Source: Prevotella sp. CAG:732
GTDB lineage: Bacteria > Bacteroidota > Bacteroidia > Bacteroidales > Bacteroidaceae
Direction of reading: 5' to 3'
NCBI GenBank assembly: GCA_000436035.1
Contig: FR893194.1
Location: 1-27,651, forward strand
Length of the DNA: 27,651 nucleotides
The position numbers were made by a program, and so were the translations under genes. The notes beneath the pieces are model-generated. The model made no database searches and had not been told where the DNA came from. It was given only the letters and a program-made list of their open reading frames with translations. Below, one piece after another: positions 16,073 to 24,809 of the stretch; positions within the stretch are counted from its first letter, which is position 1; each line of letters opens with the position of its first letter.

Positions 16073-18025
16073 ATGGTAAAAATCACATTCCCAGACGGTA
16101 CTGTTCGTGAGTATGAACAGGGCGTTACTGGCTTACAAATCGCCGAGAGCATCTCACCGGCTCTCGCTCGCAACGTTGTATCTTGCGGTGTCAATGGTGA
16201 GACTGTAGAGTTGAACCGTCCTATCAATGAGGATGCAAGTGTAGAACTTTATAAGTTTGAGGATGAGCAGGGCAAGCATACGTTCTGGCACACATCCGCC
16301 CACTTGTTGGCAGAGGCACTCCAGGAGTTGTATCCTGGCATCCAGTTCGGATTCGGTCCAGCTGTGGAGAGTGGCTTCTTCTACGACGTGATGCCTGCAC
16401 CAGGTCAGGTCATCTCAGAAAACGACTTTGCCAAGATTGAGGCTAAGATGATGGAACTTGCCAAGAAGAACGAGCCTGTGGTTCGCAAGGAGGTATCTAA
16501 GGCTGACGCTTTGAAGGAATTCAAGGCTGACGGTCAGGAGTACAAGTGCGAGCACATCGAGCAGGACTTGGAGGATGGCACCATCACTACATATACCCAG
16601 GGCAATTTCACCGACCTTTGCCGTGGTCCTCACTTGATGAACACTGGCTTGATCAAGGCAGTGAAGATCACCAGTGTGGCTGGCGCATTCTGGCGAGGTG
16701 ATGCTAAGCGTGAGCAGATGACTCGTATCTATGGTATCAGCTTCCCTAAGAAGAAGATGCTCGATGAGTACTTGGTTGTCCTCGAGGAGGCTAAGAAGCG
16801 TGACCACCGCAAGATAGGCAAGGAGATGGAACTCTTCATGTTCTCTGAGCGTGTGGGCAAGGGCCTTCCTATCTGGTTGCCAAAGGGTACACAGTTGCGC
16901 CTTCGCCTTCAGGAGTTGCTCCGTAGCCTCTTGAAGCCTTACAACTACCAGGAGGTCATCACCCCAGGTATCGGTGGCAAGAGCCTCTACGTAACTTCTG
17001 GTCACTATGCTCACTATGGCAAGGATGCTTTCCAGCCTATCCACACTCCAGAGGAGGATGAGGAGTACATGTTGAAGCCTATGAACTGCCCTCACCACTG
17101 TGAGGTGTATGCTCGCAAGCCTCGTTCGTACAAGGACCTTCCTTTGCGTATCGCAGAGTTTGGTACCGTATTCCGTTATGAGAAGAGCGGTGAGCTCCAC
17201 GGATTGACTCGTGTACGTACATTTACCCAGGACGATGCTCACATCTTCGTTCGTCAGGACCAGGTGAAGTCTGAGTTTGAGAACGTCATCGACGTGATCC
17301 TGAAGGTGTTCAAGATCTTCGGTTTCGAGAACTACGAGGCACAGATTTCTCTCCACGATCCTAAGGATACTGAGAAGTACATCGGTAGTGAGGAGATTTG
17401 GGCAGAGAGTGAGAACGCTATCCGTGAGGCTTGCAAGGAGAAGGGATTGGAGACCCGTGAGGAGGTTGGCGAGGCTGCCTTCTATGGCCCTAAGCTCGAC
17501 TTCATGGTCAAGGATGCCATCGGCCGTCGTTGGCAGTTGGGTACTATCCAGGTGGATTATAACTTGCCTGAGCGTTTCAAGCTCGAATATACCGCTGAGG
17601 ATAACTCAAAGCGTACTCCAGTGATGATTCACCGTGCGCCATTCGGCTCTTTGGAGCGTTTCACCGCTGTATTGATTGAGCACACCGCAGGTCACTTCCC
17701 ATTGTGGTTGACTCCAGACCAGGTGGCTATCCTCCCTATCTCTGAGAAGTTCAACGACTATGCTCAGAAGGTACGTCAGTATCTCGACAAGCAGGGTGTT
17801 CGTGCTCTCGTAGATGATAGAAATGAGAAGATAGGTCGCAAGATTCGTGACAACGAGTTGAAGCGTGTACCTTACATGGTCATCGTAGGTGAGAAGGAGA
17901 GTGCTGAGGGTCTTGTATCTATGCGTAAGCAGGGTGGTGGCGAGCAGGCTACCATGAAGATGGAAGAGTTTGCTCAGCGTATCAACGCCGAGGTGGCAGA
18001 TCAGTTGAAAGCTGCAGAGGAGTAA
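16073..18025 (+). CDS. thrS: Threonyl-tRNA synthetase
   Basis: A 650-residue class II synthetase charging tRNA-Thr. The domains run in order: TGS (1-62); the editing domain with HTSAH (H73, H77) and CRGPH (C183, H187); the catalytic core with zinc ligands C339 (MNCPHHC), H390 (DDAHIF) and the later IHRAPFGSLERF histidine; motif 2 FRYEKSGELHGLTRVR; and the C-terminal anticodon-binding domain beginning near PDQVAILPIS. Full length and intact editing site. It has its own promoter and terminator and so is separate from infC, although the two are adjacent as in many bacteria. Confidence 0.98.
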   Translation: MVKITFPDGTVREYEQGVTGLQIAESISPALARNVVSCGVNGETVELNRPINEDASVELYKFEDEQGKHTFWHTSAHLLAEALQELYPGIQFGFGPAVESGFFYDVMPAPGQVISENDFAKIEAKMMELAKKNEPVVRKEVSKADALKEFKADGQEYKCEHIEQDLEDGTITTYTQGNFTDLCRGPHLMNTGLIKAVKITSVAGAFWRGDAKREQMTRIYGISFPKKKMLDEYLVVLEEAKKRDHRKIGKEMELFMFSERVGKGLPIWLPKGTQLRLRLQELLRSLLKPYNYQEVITPGIGGKSLYVTSGHYAHYGKDAFQPIHTPEEDEEYMLKPMNCPHHCEVYARKPRSYKDLPLRIAEFGTVFRYEKSGELHGLTRVRTFTQDDAHIFVRQDQVKSEFENVIDVILKVFKIFGFENYEAQISLHDPKDTEKYIGSEEIWAESENAIREACKEKGLETREEVGEAAFYGPKLDFMVKDAIGRRWQLGTIQVDYNLPERFKLEYTAEDNSKRTPVMIHRAPFGSLERFTAVLIEHTAGHFPLWLTPDQVAILPISEKFNDYAQKVRQYLDKQGVRALVDDRNEKIGRKIRDNELKRVPYMVIVGEKESAEGLVSMRKQGGGEQATMKMEEFAQRINAEVADQLKAAEE

Positions 18026-18050
18026 GACTTCTCCACTGATTCTTATATCT

Positions 18051-18097
18051 ATCCACAGGTGTCATGGAATTTGTTTCTGTGATGTCTGTGGATTTTT
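18051..18097 (+). terminator. Intrinsic terminator of thrS
   Basis: ATCCACAG (18051-18058) pairs exactly with CTGTGGAT (18086-18093), the stem extends inward with several wobble pairs, and five T follow (18093-18097). It isolates thrS from infC. Confidence 0.75.
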
Positions 18098-18193
18098 ATC
18101 ATCAGAATTTATTCGGAACCGTTTGGATTCCGACTAAGTTCCGATGGAAAATCAAAAAAAATGATAGAAAACAGAAAATTAACCCCTTGAAAA

Positions 18194-18225
18194 TTTGGTG
18201 GTTCGGCGAAAAAGTCGTAACTTTG
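18194..18225 (+). promoter_or_regulatory. Strong promoter of infC-rpmI-rplT
   Basis: TTTG (18194-18197), 20 bp, then TAACTTTG (18218-18225) is an ideal Bacteroidota promoter. The -33 box is embedded in AAAATTTGGTGGTT (18190-18203), which recurs exactly at the promoter near 27488. The leader before infC is about 44 nt. Confidence 0.8.
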
Positions 18226-18273
18226 CAGCCGTTTAATCAAAATGGACACAAAAAAGACAACATCGAATAGTTA

Positions 18274-18954
18274 ATGAAAAATGACAAAATGAAAAATCAG
18301 TACCGTGTTAATGAACAAATACGCGTACGTGAAGTGAGAGTAGTAAGTGAGGGCGGATCAGAAGTGATGCCAACACGTAAAGCTTTAGACATGGCTCGTC
18401 AGCAGGGTGTTGACCTTGTGGAGATTTCTCCTAACGCTCAACCACCAGTGTGCCGCATTGTTGACTATTCGAAGTTCCTTTACCAGCAGAAGAAGCATGC
18501 TAAGGAAATGAAGCAGAAGCAGGTGAAGGTGGAAACGAAAGAGATTCGATTCGGACCTCAGACCGATGAGCACGACTATCAGTTCAAACTCAAGCATGCC
18601 ATGGAGTTCCTCAATGAGGGCAACAAGGTGCGTGCATACGTTTTCTTCCGTGGTCGAAGCATCCTCTTCAAGGAGCAAGGTGAGGTTCTCCTTCTCCGTT
18701 TTGCCAACGATTTGGAGGAATACGGCAAGGTAGAACAGATGCCAAAGCTCGAAGGCAAGAAGATGTTCCTCTACATGAGTCCTAAGAAGGCTGGTGTCGC
18801 TAAGAAGAGCCAACAGAAGATGGACCGTGAGAAGCGTGAGGCTGAGGCAAAGGCTGCTGCTGATGCAGAACGTGAGGCTAAAGCTGAGAAGAACGGCTTG
18901 CTCGCCAATGCAAAAGGTGGTGATGCTCTGAAGAAGCTCGATTTAAGTGAATAG
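18274..18954 (+). CDS. infC: Translation initiation factor IF-3
   Basis: A 226-residue initiation factor that binds the 30S subunit and checks start-codon pairing. The N-terminal domain has NQYRVNEQIRVREVRV and VDLVEISPNAQPPVCRIVDYSKFLY. The C-terminal domain has KEIRFGPQTDEHDYQFKLKHAMEFL and FRGRSILFKEQGEVLL. A Lys/Glu/Ala-rich tail of about 50 residues makes it longer than the E. coli protein. The ATG at 18274 is used; a second ATG five codons on is possible. Unlike E. coli it does not start with AUU. Confidence 0.96.
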   Translation: MKNDKMKNQYRVNEQIRVREVRVVSEGGSEVMPTRKALDMARQQGVDLVEISPNAQPPVCRIVDYSKFLYQQKKHAKEMKQKQVKVETKEIRFGPQTDEHDYQFKLKHAMEFLNEGNKVRAYVFFRGRSILFKEQGEVLLLRFANDLEEYGKVEQMPKLEGKKMFLYMSPKKAGVAKKSQQKMDREKREAEAKAAADAEREAKAEKNGLLANAKGGDALKKLDLSE

Positions 18955-19029
18955 TGAAGATCGAAGAGTGAAGATTCAATGGCTAAGGCTGATAAGTCAA
19001 CACTCGACATTCATATTGAAAGAAAAAGA

Positions 19030-19062
19030 GATGCGTAACGCCCTGGTATATGCGTTGCCATC
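19030..19062 (+). promoter_or_regulatory. Bulged hairpin between infC and rpmI (candidate L20 control site)
   Basis: GATG (19030-19033) pairs with CATC (19059-19062). After a bulged C34, GTAACGC (19035-19041) pairs with GCGTTGC (19052-19058) including one G-U pair, around a 10-nt loop. It is the only GC-rich structure in the 144-bp gap and ends 36 bp before rpmI. L20 represses rpmI-rplT in E. coli from a similar place; its role here is inferred. Confidence 0.45.
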
Positions 19063-19098
19063 CGTATTAAATAAATAACAATTAAATTAAAAGTAAAA

Positions 19099-19296
19099 AT
19101 GCCAAAAGTAAAGACTAATTCCGGCGCAAAGAAGAGATTCCGTTTCACCGGTACAGGTAAGATCAAGCGTCATCACGCTTATCACAGTCACATCTTGACT
19201 AAGAAGACAAAGAAGCAGAAGAGAAATCTCCTCGGTGAGACTCTCGTAGATCGTTCAAACTTGAAGCAGGTTCGCGACTTGCTCTGCCTCCGTTAA
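19099..19296 (+). CDS. rpmI: 50S ribosomal protein L35
   Basis: A 65-residue basic ribosomal protein with the L35 signature MPKVKTNSGAKKRFRFTGTGKIKRHHA and HILTKKTKKQKRNL. It lies 144 bp after infC and 39 bp before rplT in the conserved infC-rpmI-rplT order. Confidence 0.97.
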   Translation: MPKVKTNSGAKKRFRFTGTGKIKRHHAYHSHILTKKTKKQKRNLLGETLVDRSNLKQVRDLLCLR

Positions 19297-19335
19297 TTAT
19301 TAACTTTTTAGTCGAACTTTTAAAGAAGAAAAATT

Positions 19336-19680
19336 ATGCCAAGATCAGTAAATCACGTTGCATCAAAAGCAAAAAGAACTAAAATCTTGAAGCTCACTAA
19401 GGGTTACTATGGAGCTCGCAAGAATGTATGGACAGTAGCTAAGAACACTTGGGAGAAGGGTCTTACTTACGCTTATCGTGACCGTCGTAACAAGAAGCGC
19501 AACTTCCGCGCATTGTGGATCCAGCGTATCAACGCTGCTGCTCGTTTGGAGAACATGAGCTACAGCCAGTTGATGGGTGCTCTTCACAAGGCAGGTATCG
19601 AGATCAACCGTAAGGTCCTCGCTGACCTCGCTGTTAACAACCCAGAGGCTTTCAAGGCTATTGTTGACAAGGTAAAGTAA
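19336..19680 (+). CDS. rplT: 50S ribosomal protein L20
   Basis: A 114-residue rRNA-binding protein needed early in large-subunit assembly. The family segments MPRSVNHVASKAKRTKILKLTKGYYGARKN and RDRRNKKRNFRALWIQRINAA are clear and the length is typical. L20 is the autoregulator of this operon in other bacteria. A strong terminator follows. Confidence 0.98.
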   Translation: MPRSVNHVASKAKRTKILKLTKGYYGARKNVWTVAKNTWEKGLTYAYRDRRNKKRNFRALWIQRINAAARLENMSYSQLMGALHKAGIEINRKVLADLAVNNPEAFKAIVDKVK

Positions 19681-19686
19681 ATCTTT

Positions 19687-19750
19687 TCGGCTTTGCCGAG
19701 TGATTTCGAGAATAAGATTGCATTCCTCTTGAGGGGATGCAATCTTTTTT
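19687..19750 (+). terminator. rplT terminator with a preceding small hairpin
   Basis: TCGGC-TTT-GCCGA (19687-19699) forms a small hairpin just after the stop codon. AAGATTGCAT (19714-19723) and ATGCAATCTT (19737-19746) form the outer part of a long stem, closed by CCTC/GAGG, with six T at 19745-19750. Confidence 0.85.
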
Positions 19751-19841
19751 GTTTTCTATTGTGACATCCCATCTTTATCCGCTTATTTCATCGGATGCTC
19801 ACTTTCCTTCTGTTGTTTTACCTTAAATTTACTTAATCTAT

Positions 19842-19872
19842 TTTGCGGTTTGGTAGATTTTATATAATTTTG
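19842..19872 (+). promoter_or_regulatory. Promoter of the MORN-repeat gene
   Basis: TTTG (19842-19845), 19 bp, then TAATTTTG (19865-19872) fits the Bacteroidota consensus. The start point would be near 19877, so the leader is under 20 nt. Confidence 0.6.
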
Positions 19873-19895
19873 GAGGTCAAACAACATGAAAGTAT

Positions 19896-21014
19896 ATGAA
19901 TTACAAGATAAAGTTAATTTCTATATTATTTATAGCATCTCCTGTGTCGCTTTATGCACAGAAGATTTATTTGGGTTCTTGTACTACCAGAGATGGTGGT
20001 CAGTACAAGGGCGAGATGTCGGGCGGCAAACCGAATGGCAAGGGTACTACCATCTTTAAGACAGGTGATACTTATGAAGGATCCTATCTCAAAGGTAAGC
20101 GTGACGGTTATGGCGTCTATACTTTCGCCGATGGCGAAAAGTATGAGGGACAATGGACGCAAGACCAGCAGAACGGACGTGGCACCTATTATTTCCAAAA
20201 TAATAATAAGTATGTAGGTCTTTGGTTCAGAGACTATCAGCATGGTCATGGCATCATGTACTATTACAACCATGACAAGTATGATGGCGATTGGTATATG
20301 GACAAGCGACAGGGTCGTGGTACTTATACTTATTCCAACGGTGCTTACTACAAAGGTCAATGGGCTAATGACATGAAGAATGGCAATGGTTTCTTCGACT
20401 GGGGTGATGGTACTACCTACGATGGACACTGGGTCGATAACCAGCGTTCGGGCAAGGGAACCAACAAGTATGCCGATGGCGATGTATATATCGGCGACTG
20501 GAAGGATGATATCCAGGATGGCAAAGGCATCTACAAGTTTCGTAATGGCGATGTCTATGAAGGTGACTATGTGCAAGGCGAACGAACGGGCGAAGGCATC
20601 TTCCGTTCTGCCAATGGCGATAAATACACTGGACATTTCCAAGATGGATTGCGAAGTGGACAAGGTACGTTCATATGGAAGAATGGCGACATCTATGTCG
20701 GTTCATGGAAGGATGACCTTCAGAATGGACGAGGTAAGTTGACCAAGAAAATGGGCGACATCTTCGAGGGTGAGTTCTGCAATGGTCGGGTCAATGGTGA
20801 GGTCATCATCCATTATGCCAACGGCAACCGCTTCAAGGGCATCTTCAGAAATGGTAAGCGTGAAGGTGCTTGCATCGAGGAAAACAAGGAAGGAAAGCGT
20901 TTCGAAGGTACTTATCGCAACGACCAGAGAGATGGCAAGTTTGTCGAGAAAGATCGTAACGGACAGGTTACCGCTCGTGGTACCTACGAGAACGGAAAAC
21001 GTTTTGAGGACTAA
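19896..21014 (+). CDS. Secreted MORN-repeat protein
   Basis: A 372-residue exported protein. The signal peptide ends at LYA (residue 21) without a lipobox Cys. From G34 the protein is 14 consecutive repeats of exactly 23 residues (pattern GDxYxGxWxxDxxxGxGxxxxxN) with no insertion or deletion, then a short tail from 356 to 372. MORN repeats form an elongated beta-hairpin ribbon that binds proteins or lipids; the specific partner is unknown. The last four repeats are more degenerate and more charged. An ATG ten bases upstream (19886) is in another frame and opens only a short ORF, so 19896 is used. Confidence 0.88.
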   Translation: MNYKIKLISILFIASPVSLYAQKIYLGSCTTRDGGQYKGEMSGGKPNGKGTTIFKTGDTYEGSYLKGKRDGYGVYTFADGEKYEGQWTQDQQNGRGTYYFQNNNKYVGLWFRDYQHGHGIMYYYNHDKYDGDWYMDKRQGRGTYTYSNGAYYKGQWANDMKNGNGFFDWGDGTTYDGHWVDNQRSGKGTNKYADGDVYIGDWKDDIQDGKGIYKFRNGDVYEGDYVQGERTGEGIFRSANGDKYTGHFQDGLRSGQGTFIWKNGDIYVGSWKDDLQNGRGKLTKKMGDIFEGEFCNGRVNGEVIIHYANGNRFKGIFRNGKREGACIEENKEGKRFEGTYRNDQRDGKFVEKDRNGQVTARGTYENGKRFED

Positions 21015-21062
21015 TATGAATCAAAAACTAAGATAATTTGTAGAATATTAAATTTTTATATC

Positions 21063-21506
21063 ATGATAGTAGATACATTAGACAATCTGGAGAAGTATGT
21101 TTCTCTTAATCCTCTCTTCGCAGAGGTAGTGAAGTTCTTGAAAGAGAACGACCTTAATAAGCTTGAAGATGGTAAGCATTTCATCAGTGGTGATGACTTG
21201 TTTGTGAACATCACAACAGCCCATGGTAAGACCGTGGAGGAGGCTGCGTTTGAGACACATAAGAAGATGCTCGATATTCAGATTCCTTTGGACAATGAGG
21301 AAACCTATGGTTGGCTTCCTTTGGAGAATCTGCCTGATGCCGAGTACAATGAGGCAAAAGACATCACCAAGTATCCTGGAGCTGTGGCATCTACCTACAT
21401 TACTTGCCAGCCAGGCGAATTTGCGCTCTTCGCACCTCAGGATGGACACCAGCCTTGCATCGGTACAGGCGACATCCACAAGGCGATTTTCAAGATTAAG
21501 GCTTAA
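21063..21506 (+). CDS. YhcH/YjgK/YiaL family protein
   Basis: A 147-residue cytosolic cupin-like protein of the family that includes E. coli YhcH and EbgC, usually associated with sugar metabolism. Family features are FETHKKMLDIQIPLDNEETYGW near the middle and the C-terminal GEFALFAPQDGHQPCI, which supplies probable metal-binding residues. It sits 48 bp after the MORN gene and 46 bp before the glycogen branching enzyme. The exact reaction is unknown. Confidence 0.85.
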   Translation: MIVDTLDNLEKYVSLNPLFAEVVKFLKENDLNKLEDGKHFISGDDLFVNITTAHGKTVEEAAFETHKKMLDIQIPLDNEETYGWLPLENLPDAEYNEAKDITKYPGAVASTYITCQPGEFALFAPQDGHQPCIGTGDIHKAIFKIKA

Positions 21507-21552
21507 ATGCCTTAGCATCTGTTAGGCAAGATTTCTAAAAATCCTTAAACTT

Positions 21553-23613
21553 ATGGCAACAAAGAAAACAACACGTGCTAAGGCTTCAACTCAGAAACCT
21601 AGCACACCAAAACATATTGGGCTCGTCAAGCACGACCCATACCTGGAACCTTATGAAGATGCCATCTGTGGACGTCATGAGCATGCACTCTGGAAGATGA
21701 ACCAGTTGACCAAGAATGGAAAGCAGTCTTTGAGTGACTTTGCCAATGGTTACGAGTACTTTGGTCTGCACAAGACCGCTCGTGGATGGGTCTTCCGTGA
21801 GTGGGCACCTAATGCCACGGACATTTATCTGATAGGTGACTTCAACAATTGGAAGGAGACCCCTAAGTACCGTGCTAAGCGTATAGAAGGCACAGGAAAC
21901 TGGGAGTTGAAACTCTCCGAGAAGGCAATGAAGCACGGCGACCTCTTTAAGATGAAAGTTCATTGGGAAGGTGGCGAAGGCGAGCGAATCCCTGCTTGGG
22001 CAAGAAGAGTGGTGCAGGATGAGAAGACCAAAATATTCTCTGCCCAGGTTTGGAATCCTGAGCCTTACGTCTGGAAGAAAAAAAACTTCAAGCCAAAGAC
22101 CGCTCCGCTCTTGATCTATGAGTGCCACATCGGTATGGGACAAGATGCTGAGAAGGTGGGAACTTACACGGAGTTCAAGGAGAACGTTCTGCCTCGCATC
22201 ATCAAGGATGGCTACAACTGCATCCAGATCATGGCGATTCAGGAGCATCCTTATTATGGCTCCTTCGGTTATCACGTGAGCAGTTTCTTTGCGGCAAGCA
22301 GTCGATTCGGTACACCTGAAGAACTGAAAGATCTCATAGACACTGCCCACCAAAAAGGTATAGCCGTTATCATGGATATAGTTCATTCTCACGCAGTTAA
22401 GAATGAGGTGGAAGGACTTGGAAATTTGGCTGGTGACCCTAACCAGTATTTCTATCCAGGTGATCGTCATGAGCATCCAGCTTGGGATAGCTTGTGCTTC
22501 GATTATGGTAAGGACGGGGTGATTCACTTCTTGTTGAGCAACTGTAAGTATTGGCTCAGTGAGTTCCATTTCGATGGCTTCCGCTTCGATGGTGTCACCT
22601 CCATGCTCTATTATAGTCATGGTCTCGGTGAAGCATTCTGCAATTATGCTGACTATTTCAATGGTCATGAGGATGATAATGCCATCTGTTACCTCACGTT
22701 GGCAAACTGCCTGATACATGAGGTCAACAAGAATGCTATCACTATCGCCGAAGAGGTGAGTGGTATGCCTGGCTTGGCGGCTAAGTTTGAGGATGGCGGT
22801 TATGGTTTCGACTATCGTATGGCGATGAACATTCCTGATTATTGGATCAAGACTATCAAGGAGTTACCAGACGAGGCTTGGAAGCCAAGTAGCATCTTCT
22901 GGGAGGTGAAGAATCGCCGTGCAGATGAGAAGACCATCTCTTATTGCGAGAGCCATGACCAAGCCTTGGTAGGAGACAAGACCATCATCTTCCGATTGAT
23001 AGACGCCGATATGTATTGGCACTTCAAGAAAGGGGATGAGAATGACAAGGCGCACCGTGGAATTGCCTTACATAAGATGATTCGACTGGTAACGGCATCG
23101 ACCATCAATGGTGGTTACCTCAACTTCATGGGCAATGAGTTTGGACATCCTGAATGGATTGACTTCCCTAGAGAAGGAAATGGCTGGAGCTATAAGTATG
23201 CACGCCGTCAGTGGAACCTCGTTGACAACAAAGACTTGTGTTACCACTATCTAGGCGATTTCGACCGAGAGATGCTCAAGGTCATTAAGAGTGAAAAGAA
23301 TTTTAACAAGACACCAGTGCAAGAAATCTGGCACAACGATGGAGACCAAGTGTTGGCATATATGAGAGGCGACTTGTTGTTTGTCTTCAACTTCTCTCCA
23401 ACGAAGTCGTTTACCGATTACGGCTTCCTCGTTCCTACGGGTTCGTATAGTATTGTCTTGGACTCAGACAATCCTGCCTTCGGTGGTAATGGGTTGAATG
23501 ACGACACGATGACGCATCTTACCAATTACGACCCTGTATATTTGGAAGACCACAAGGAATGGCTAAAGCTTTACTTGCCAGCTCGTTCTGCACTTGTGCT
23601 GAAGAAAAACTAA
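21553..23613 (+). CDS. glgB: 1,4-alpha-glucan branching enzyme (GH13)
   Basis: A 686-residue enzyme that introduces alpha-1,6 branches into glycogen. A CBM48 domain lies at about 65-165 (REWAPNATDIYLIGDFNNW). The GH13 barrel shows region I DIVHSH (275-280), region II GFRFDGVTSM with nucleophile D346, region III IAEEVSG with acid/base E400, and region IV ESHDQ with D469; an all-beta C-terminal domain ends ARSALVLKKN. The sequence resembles the eukaryote-like GlgB group that is usual in Bacteroidetes. No glgA or glgC is in the window. The next gene starts 10 bp later. Confidence 0.95.
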   Translation: MATKKTTRAKASTQKPSTPKHIGLVKHDPYLEPYEDAICGRHEHALWKMNQLTKNGKQSLSDFANGYEYFGLHKTARGWVFREWAPNATDIYLIGDFNNWKETPKYRAKRIEGTGNWELKLSEKAMKHGDLFKMKVHWEGGEGERIPAWARRVVQDEKTKIFSAQVWNPEPYVWKKKNFKPKTAPLLIYECHIGMGQDAEKVGTYTEFKENVLPRIIKDGYNCIQIMAIQEHPYYGSFGYHVSSFFAASSRFGTPEELKDLIDTAHQKGIAVIMDIVHSHAVKNEVEGLGNLAGDPNQYFYPGDRHEHPAWDSLCFDYGKDGVIHFLLSNCKYWLSEFHFDGFRFDGVTSMLYYSHGLGEAFCNYADYFNGHEDDNAICYLTLANCLIHEVNKNAITIAEEVSGMPGLAAKFEDGGYGFDYRMAMNIPDYWIKTIKELPDEAWKPSSIFWEVKNRRADEKTISYCESHDQALVGDKTIIFRLIDADMYWHFKKGDENDKAHRGIALHKMIRLVTASTINGGYLNFMGNEFGHPEWIDFPREGNGWSYKYARRQWNLVDNKDLCYHYLGDFDREMLKVIKSEKNFNKTPVQEIWHNDGDQVLAYMRGDLLFVFNFSPTKSFTDYGFLVPTGSYSIVLDSDNPAFGGNGLNDDTMTHLTNYDPVYLEDHKEWLKLYLPARSALVLKKN

Positions 23614-23622
23614 GGAAAGAAA

Positions 23623-24723
23623 ATGAATAAGAAAAGAAATAGCACGGCGACGCTTCGGCTCGCCTGTGCTATCATCTTTATTGTATTTACCTATTTATAC
23701 TTGAATTGCTATCAAGCCGACATCTTGGCGGTGGCACAACATGAGCTTTCGGATGGACTGACAAGCTATAGTTACACCATCTCGCCCATCTTGACCACCT
23801 TGGTGTTGTTCTTGTTGCAACTGGGAGTATATACTGTGACGGGCGTGAAGAAGATGTTTCACGCTCTCACTTACTTGCCATCGTTATTGGTATTGACGTT
23901 TATCACGGATGTTTCCTGCCATGTTGATACGTATCGTTCGATAGGTGCCTGGGCATGGATATTCCCGCTCGTCCTCTTGCTCTTTGCTGGGGCAATGTGG
24001 GTGATTCGTCAGTTGGAGCCATACGAAACGGAAGCGCGTACAGGCATTTGGTTGTCTAGACGTATGTGGGTGAACATGTTGCAGATGGTGGTTATGTTCC
24101 TCTTGGTGGTTTGCATATCGAATGGTAATCAGGTGTTTCATCATCGCATGAAGATGGAACGACTGATGATGGAACGTAAGTATGCCGATGCCTTGGAAGT
24201 AGGAAAACTTACGGAGGAGACCGATTCTTCCTTGACTATGCTTCGAGCAGCATGTCTGCATCGCATGGGGCAGATGGGCGACAAACTCTTCACCTATCCG
24301 CTCATCGGAGGAAGCAAGGTTTTGATTCCTGACAGTGTGACGACCAAGGCATTGATGTGGCAGACACCTCGATGGATGCACCCGATGAAGAACGGAAAGC
24401 TAAGATACATCAAACCAACTGATTATCTGCTCTGTGGTTTGTTGATGGACAAGAAACTAGACCAGTTTGTGGCGGAAGTTCAGAAGAAATATTCGCTCAA
24501 CGATAGTGTCGCCTTGCCGAAGCATTATCAGGAGGCTCTGATTCTCTATACCCACCATCGTGCTCATCCGAAGGTAGTGTATCGTAACACGGTGATGGAA
24601 GCTGATTTCCAAGACTTCCAAGCGTTGGAATGTAAGTATGCCAATCCGGTGCAGAGGAATTCAGCCCTTCGTGATACTTACGGAAATACTTATTGGTATT
24701 ATTATCAATATGGACAGAAATAA
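23623..24723 (+). CDS. Five-TM membrane protein with soluble C-terminal domain (probably DUF6057)
   Basis: A 366-residue inner-membrane protein. Hydrophobic segments lie at about residues 11-28, 53-72, 80-97, 108-128 and 148-166, followed by a 200-residue soluble domain rich in short helices (MERKYADALEVGKLTEETDSS, AACLHRMGQMGDKLF) that looks TPR-like. It is probably the Bacteroidota DUF6057 family, recognised from memory. It starts 10 bp after glgB, so it is probably cotranscribed. The following gene also encodes a repeat-helix protein, so the two may work together. Function unknown. Confidence 0.7.
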   Translation: MNKKRNSTATLRLACAIIFIVFTYLYLNCYQADILAVAQHELSDGLTSYSYTISPILTTLVLFLLQLGVYTVTGVKKMFHALTYLPSLLVLTFITDVSCHVDTYRSIGAWAWIFPLVLLLFAGAMWVIRQLEPYETEARTGIWLSRRMWVNMLQMVVMFLLVVCISNGNQVFHHRMKMERLMMERKYADALEVGKLTEETDSSLTMLRAACLHRMGQMGDKLFTYPLIGGSKVLIPDSVTTKALMWQTPRWMHPMKNGKLRYIKPTDYLLCGLLMDKKLDQFVAEVQKKYSLNDSVALPKHYQEALILYTHHRAHPKVVYRNTVMEADFQDFQALECKYANPVQRNSALRDTYGNTYWYYYQYGQK

Positions 24724-24757
24724 AGGTCATGACAATAGACTGACAAAATAGGTAATG

Positions 24758-24784
24758 GTTTCATCGTAAGACCAAAGATGAAAC
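24758..24784. repeat. 8-bp inverted repeat between the membrane protein and the TPR-like gene
   Basis: GTTTCATC (24758-24765) and GATGAAAC (24777-24784) are exact complements with an 11-nt loop. No proper T run follows, so it may be a weak terminator or an mRNA stabiliser ahead of the next gene. Confidence 0.45.
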
Positions 24785-24809
24785 TTGTTTGCAAACGAAT
24801 AAAACGAGG

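Noticed and set aside
18064..18270. 68-codon open frame between thrS and infC
   Set aside because: It begins inside the thrS terminator and runs through the infC promoter; its composition is not protein-like.
19872..19886. Strong-looking Shine-Dalgarno GGAGG before an ATG at 19886
   Set aside because: That ATG opens only a 57-codon frame overlapping the MORN gene, and GGAGG overlaps the -7 box, so it would barely be transcribed.
19681..19895. Possible Bacteroidales-1 RNA, reported downstream of L20 genes
   Set aside because: That RNA should have its own promoter followed by a terminator. Here only the rplT terminator and then the promoter of the next gene are visible.
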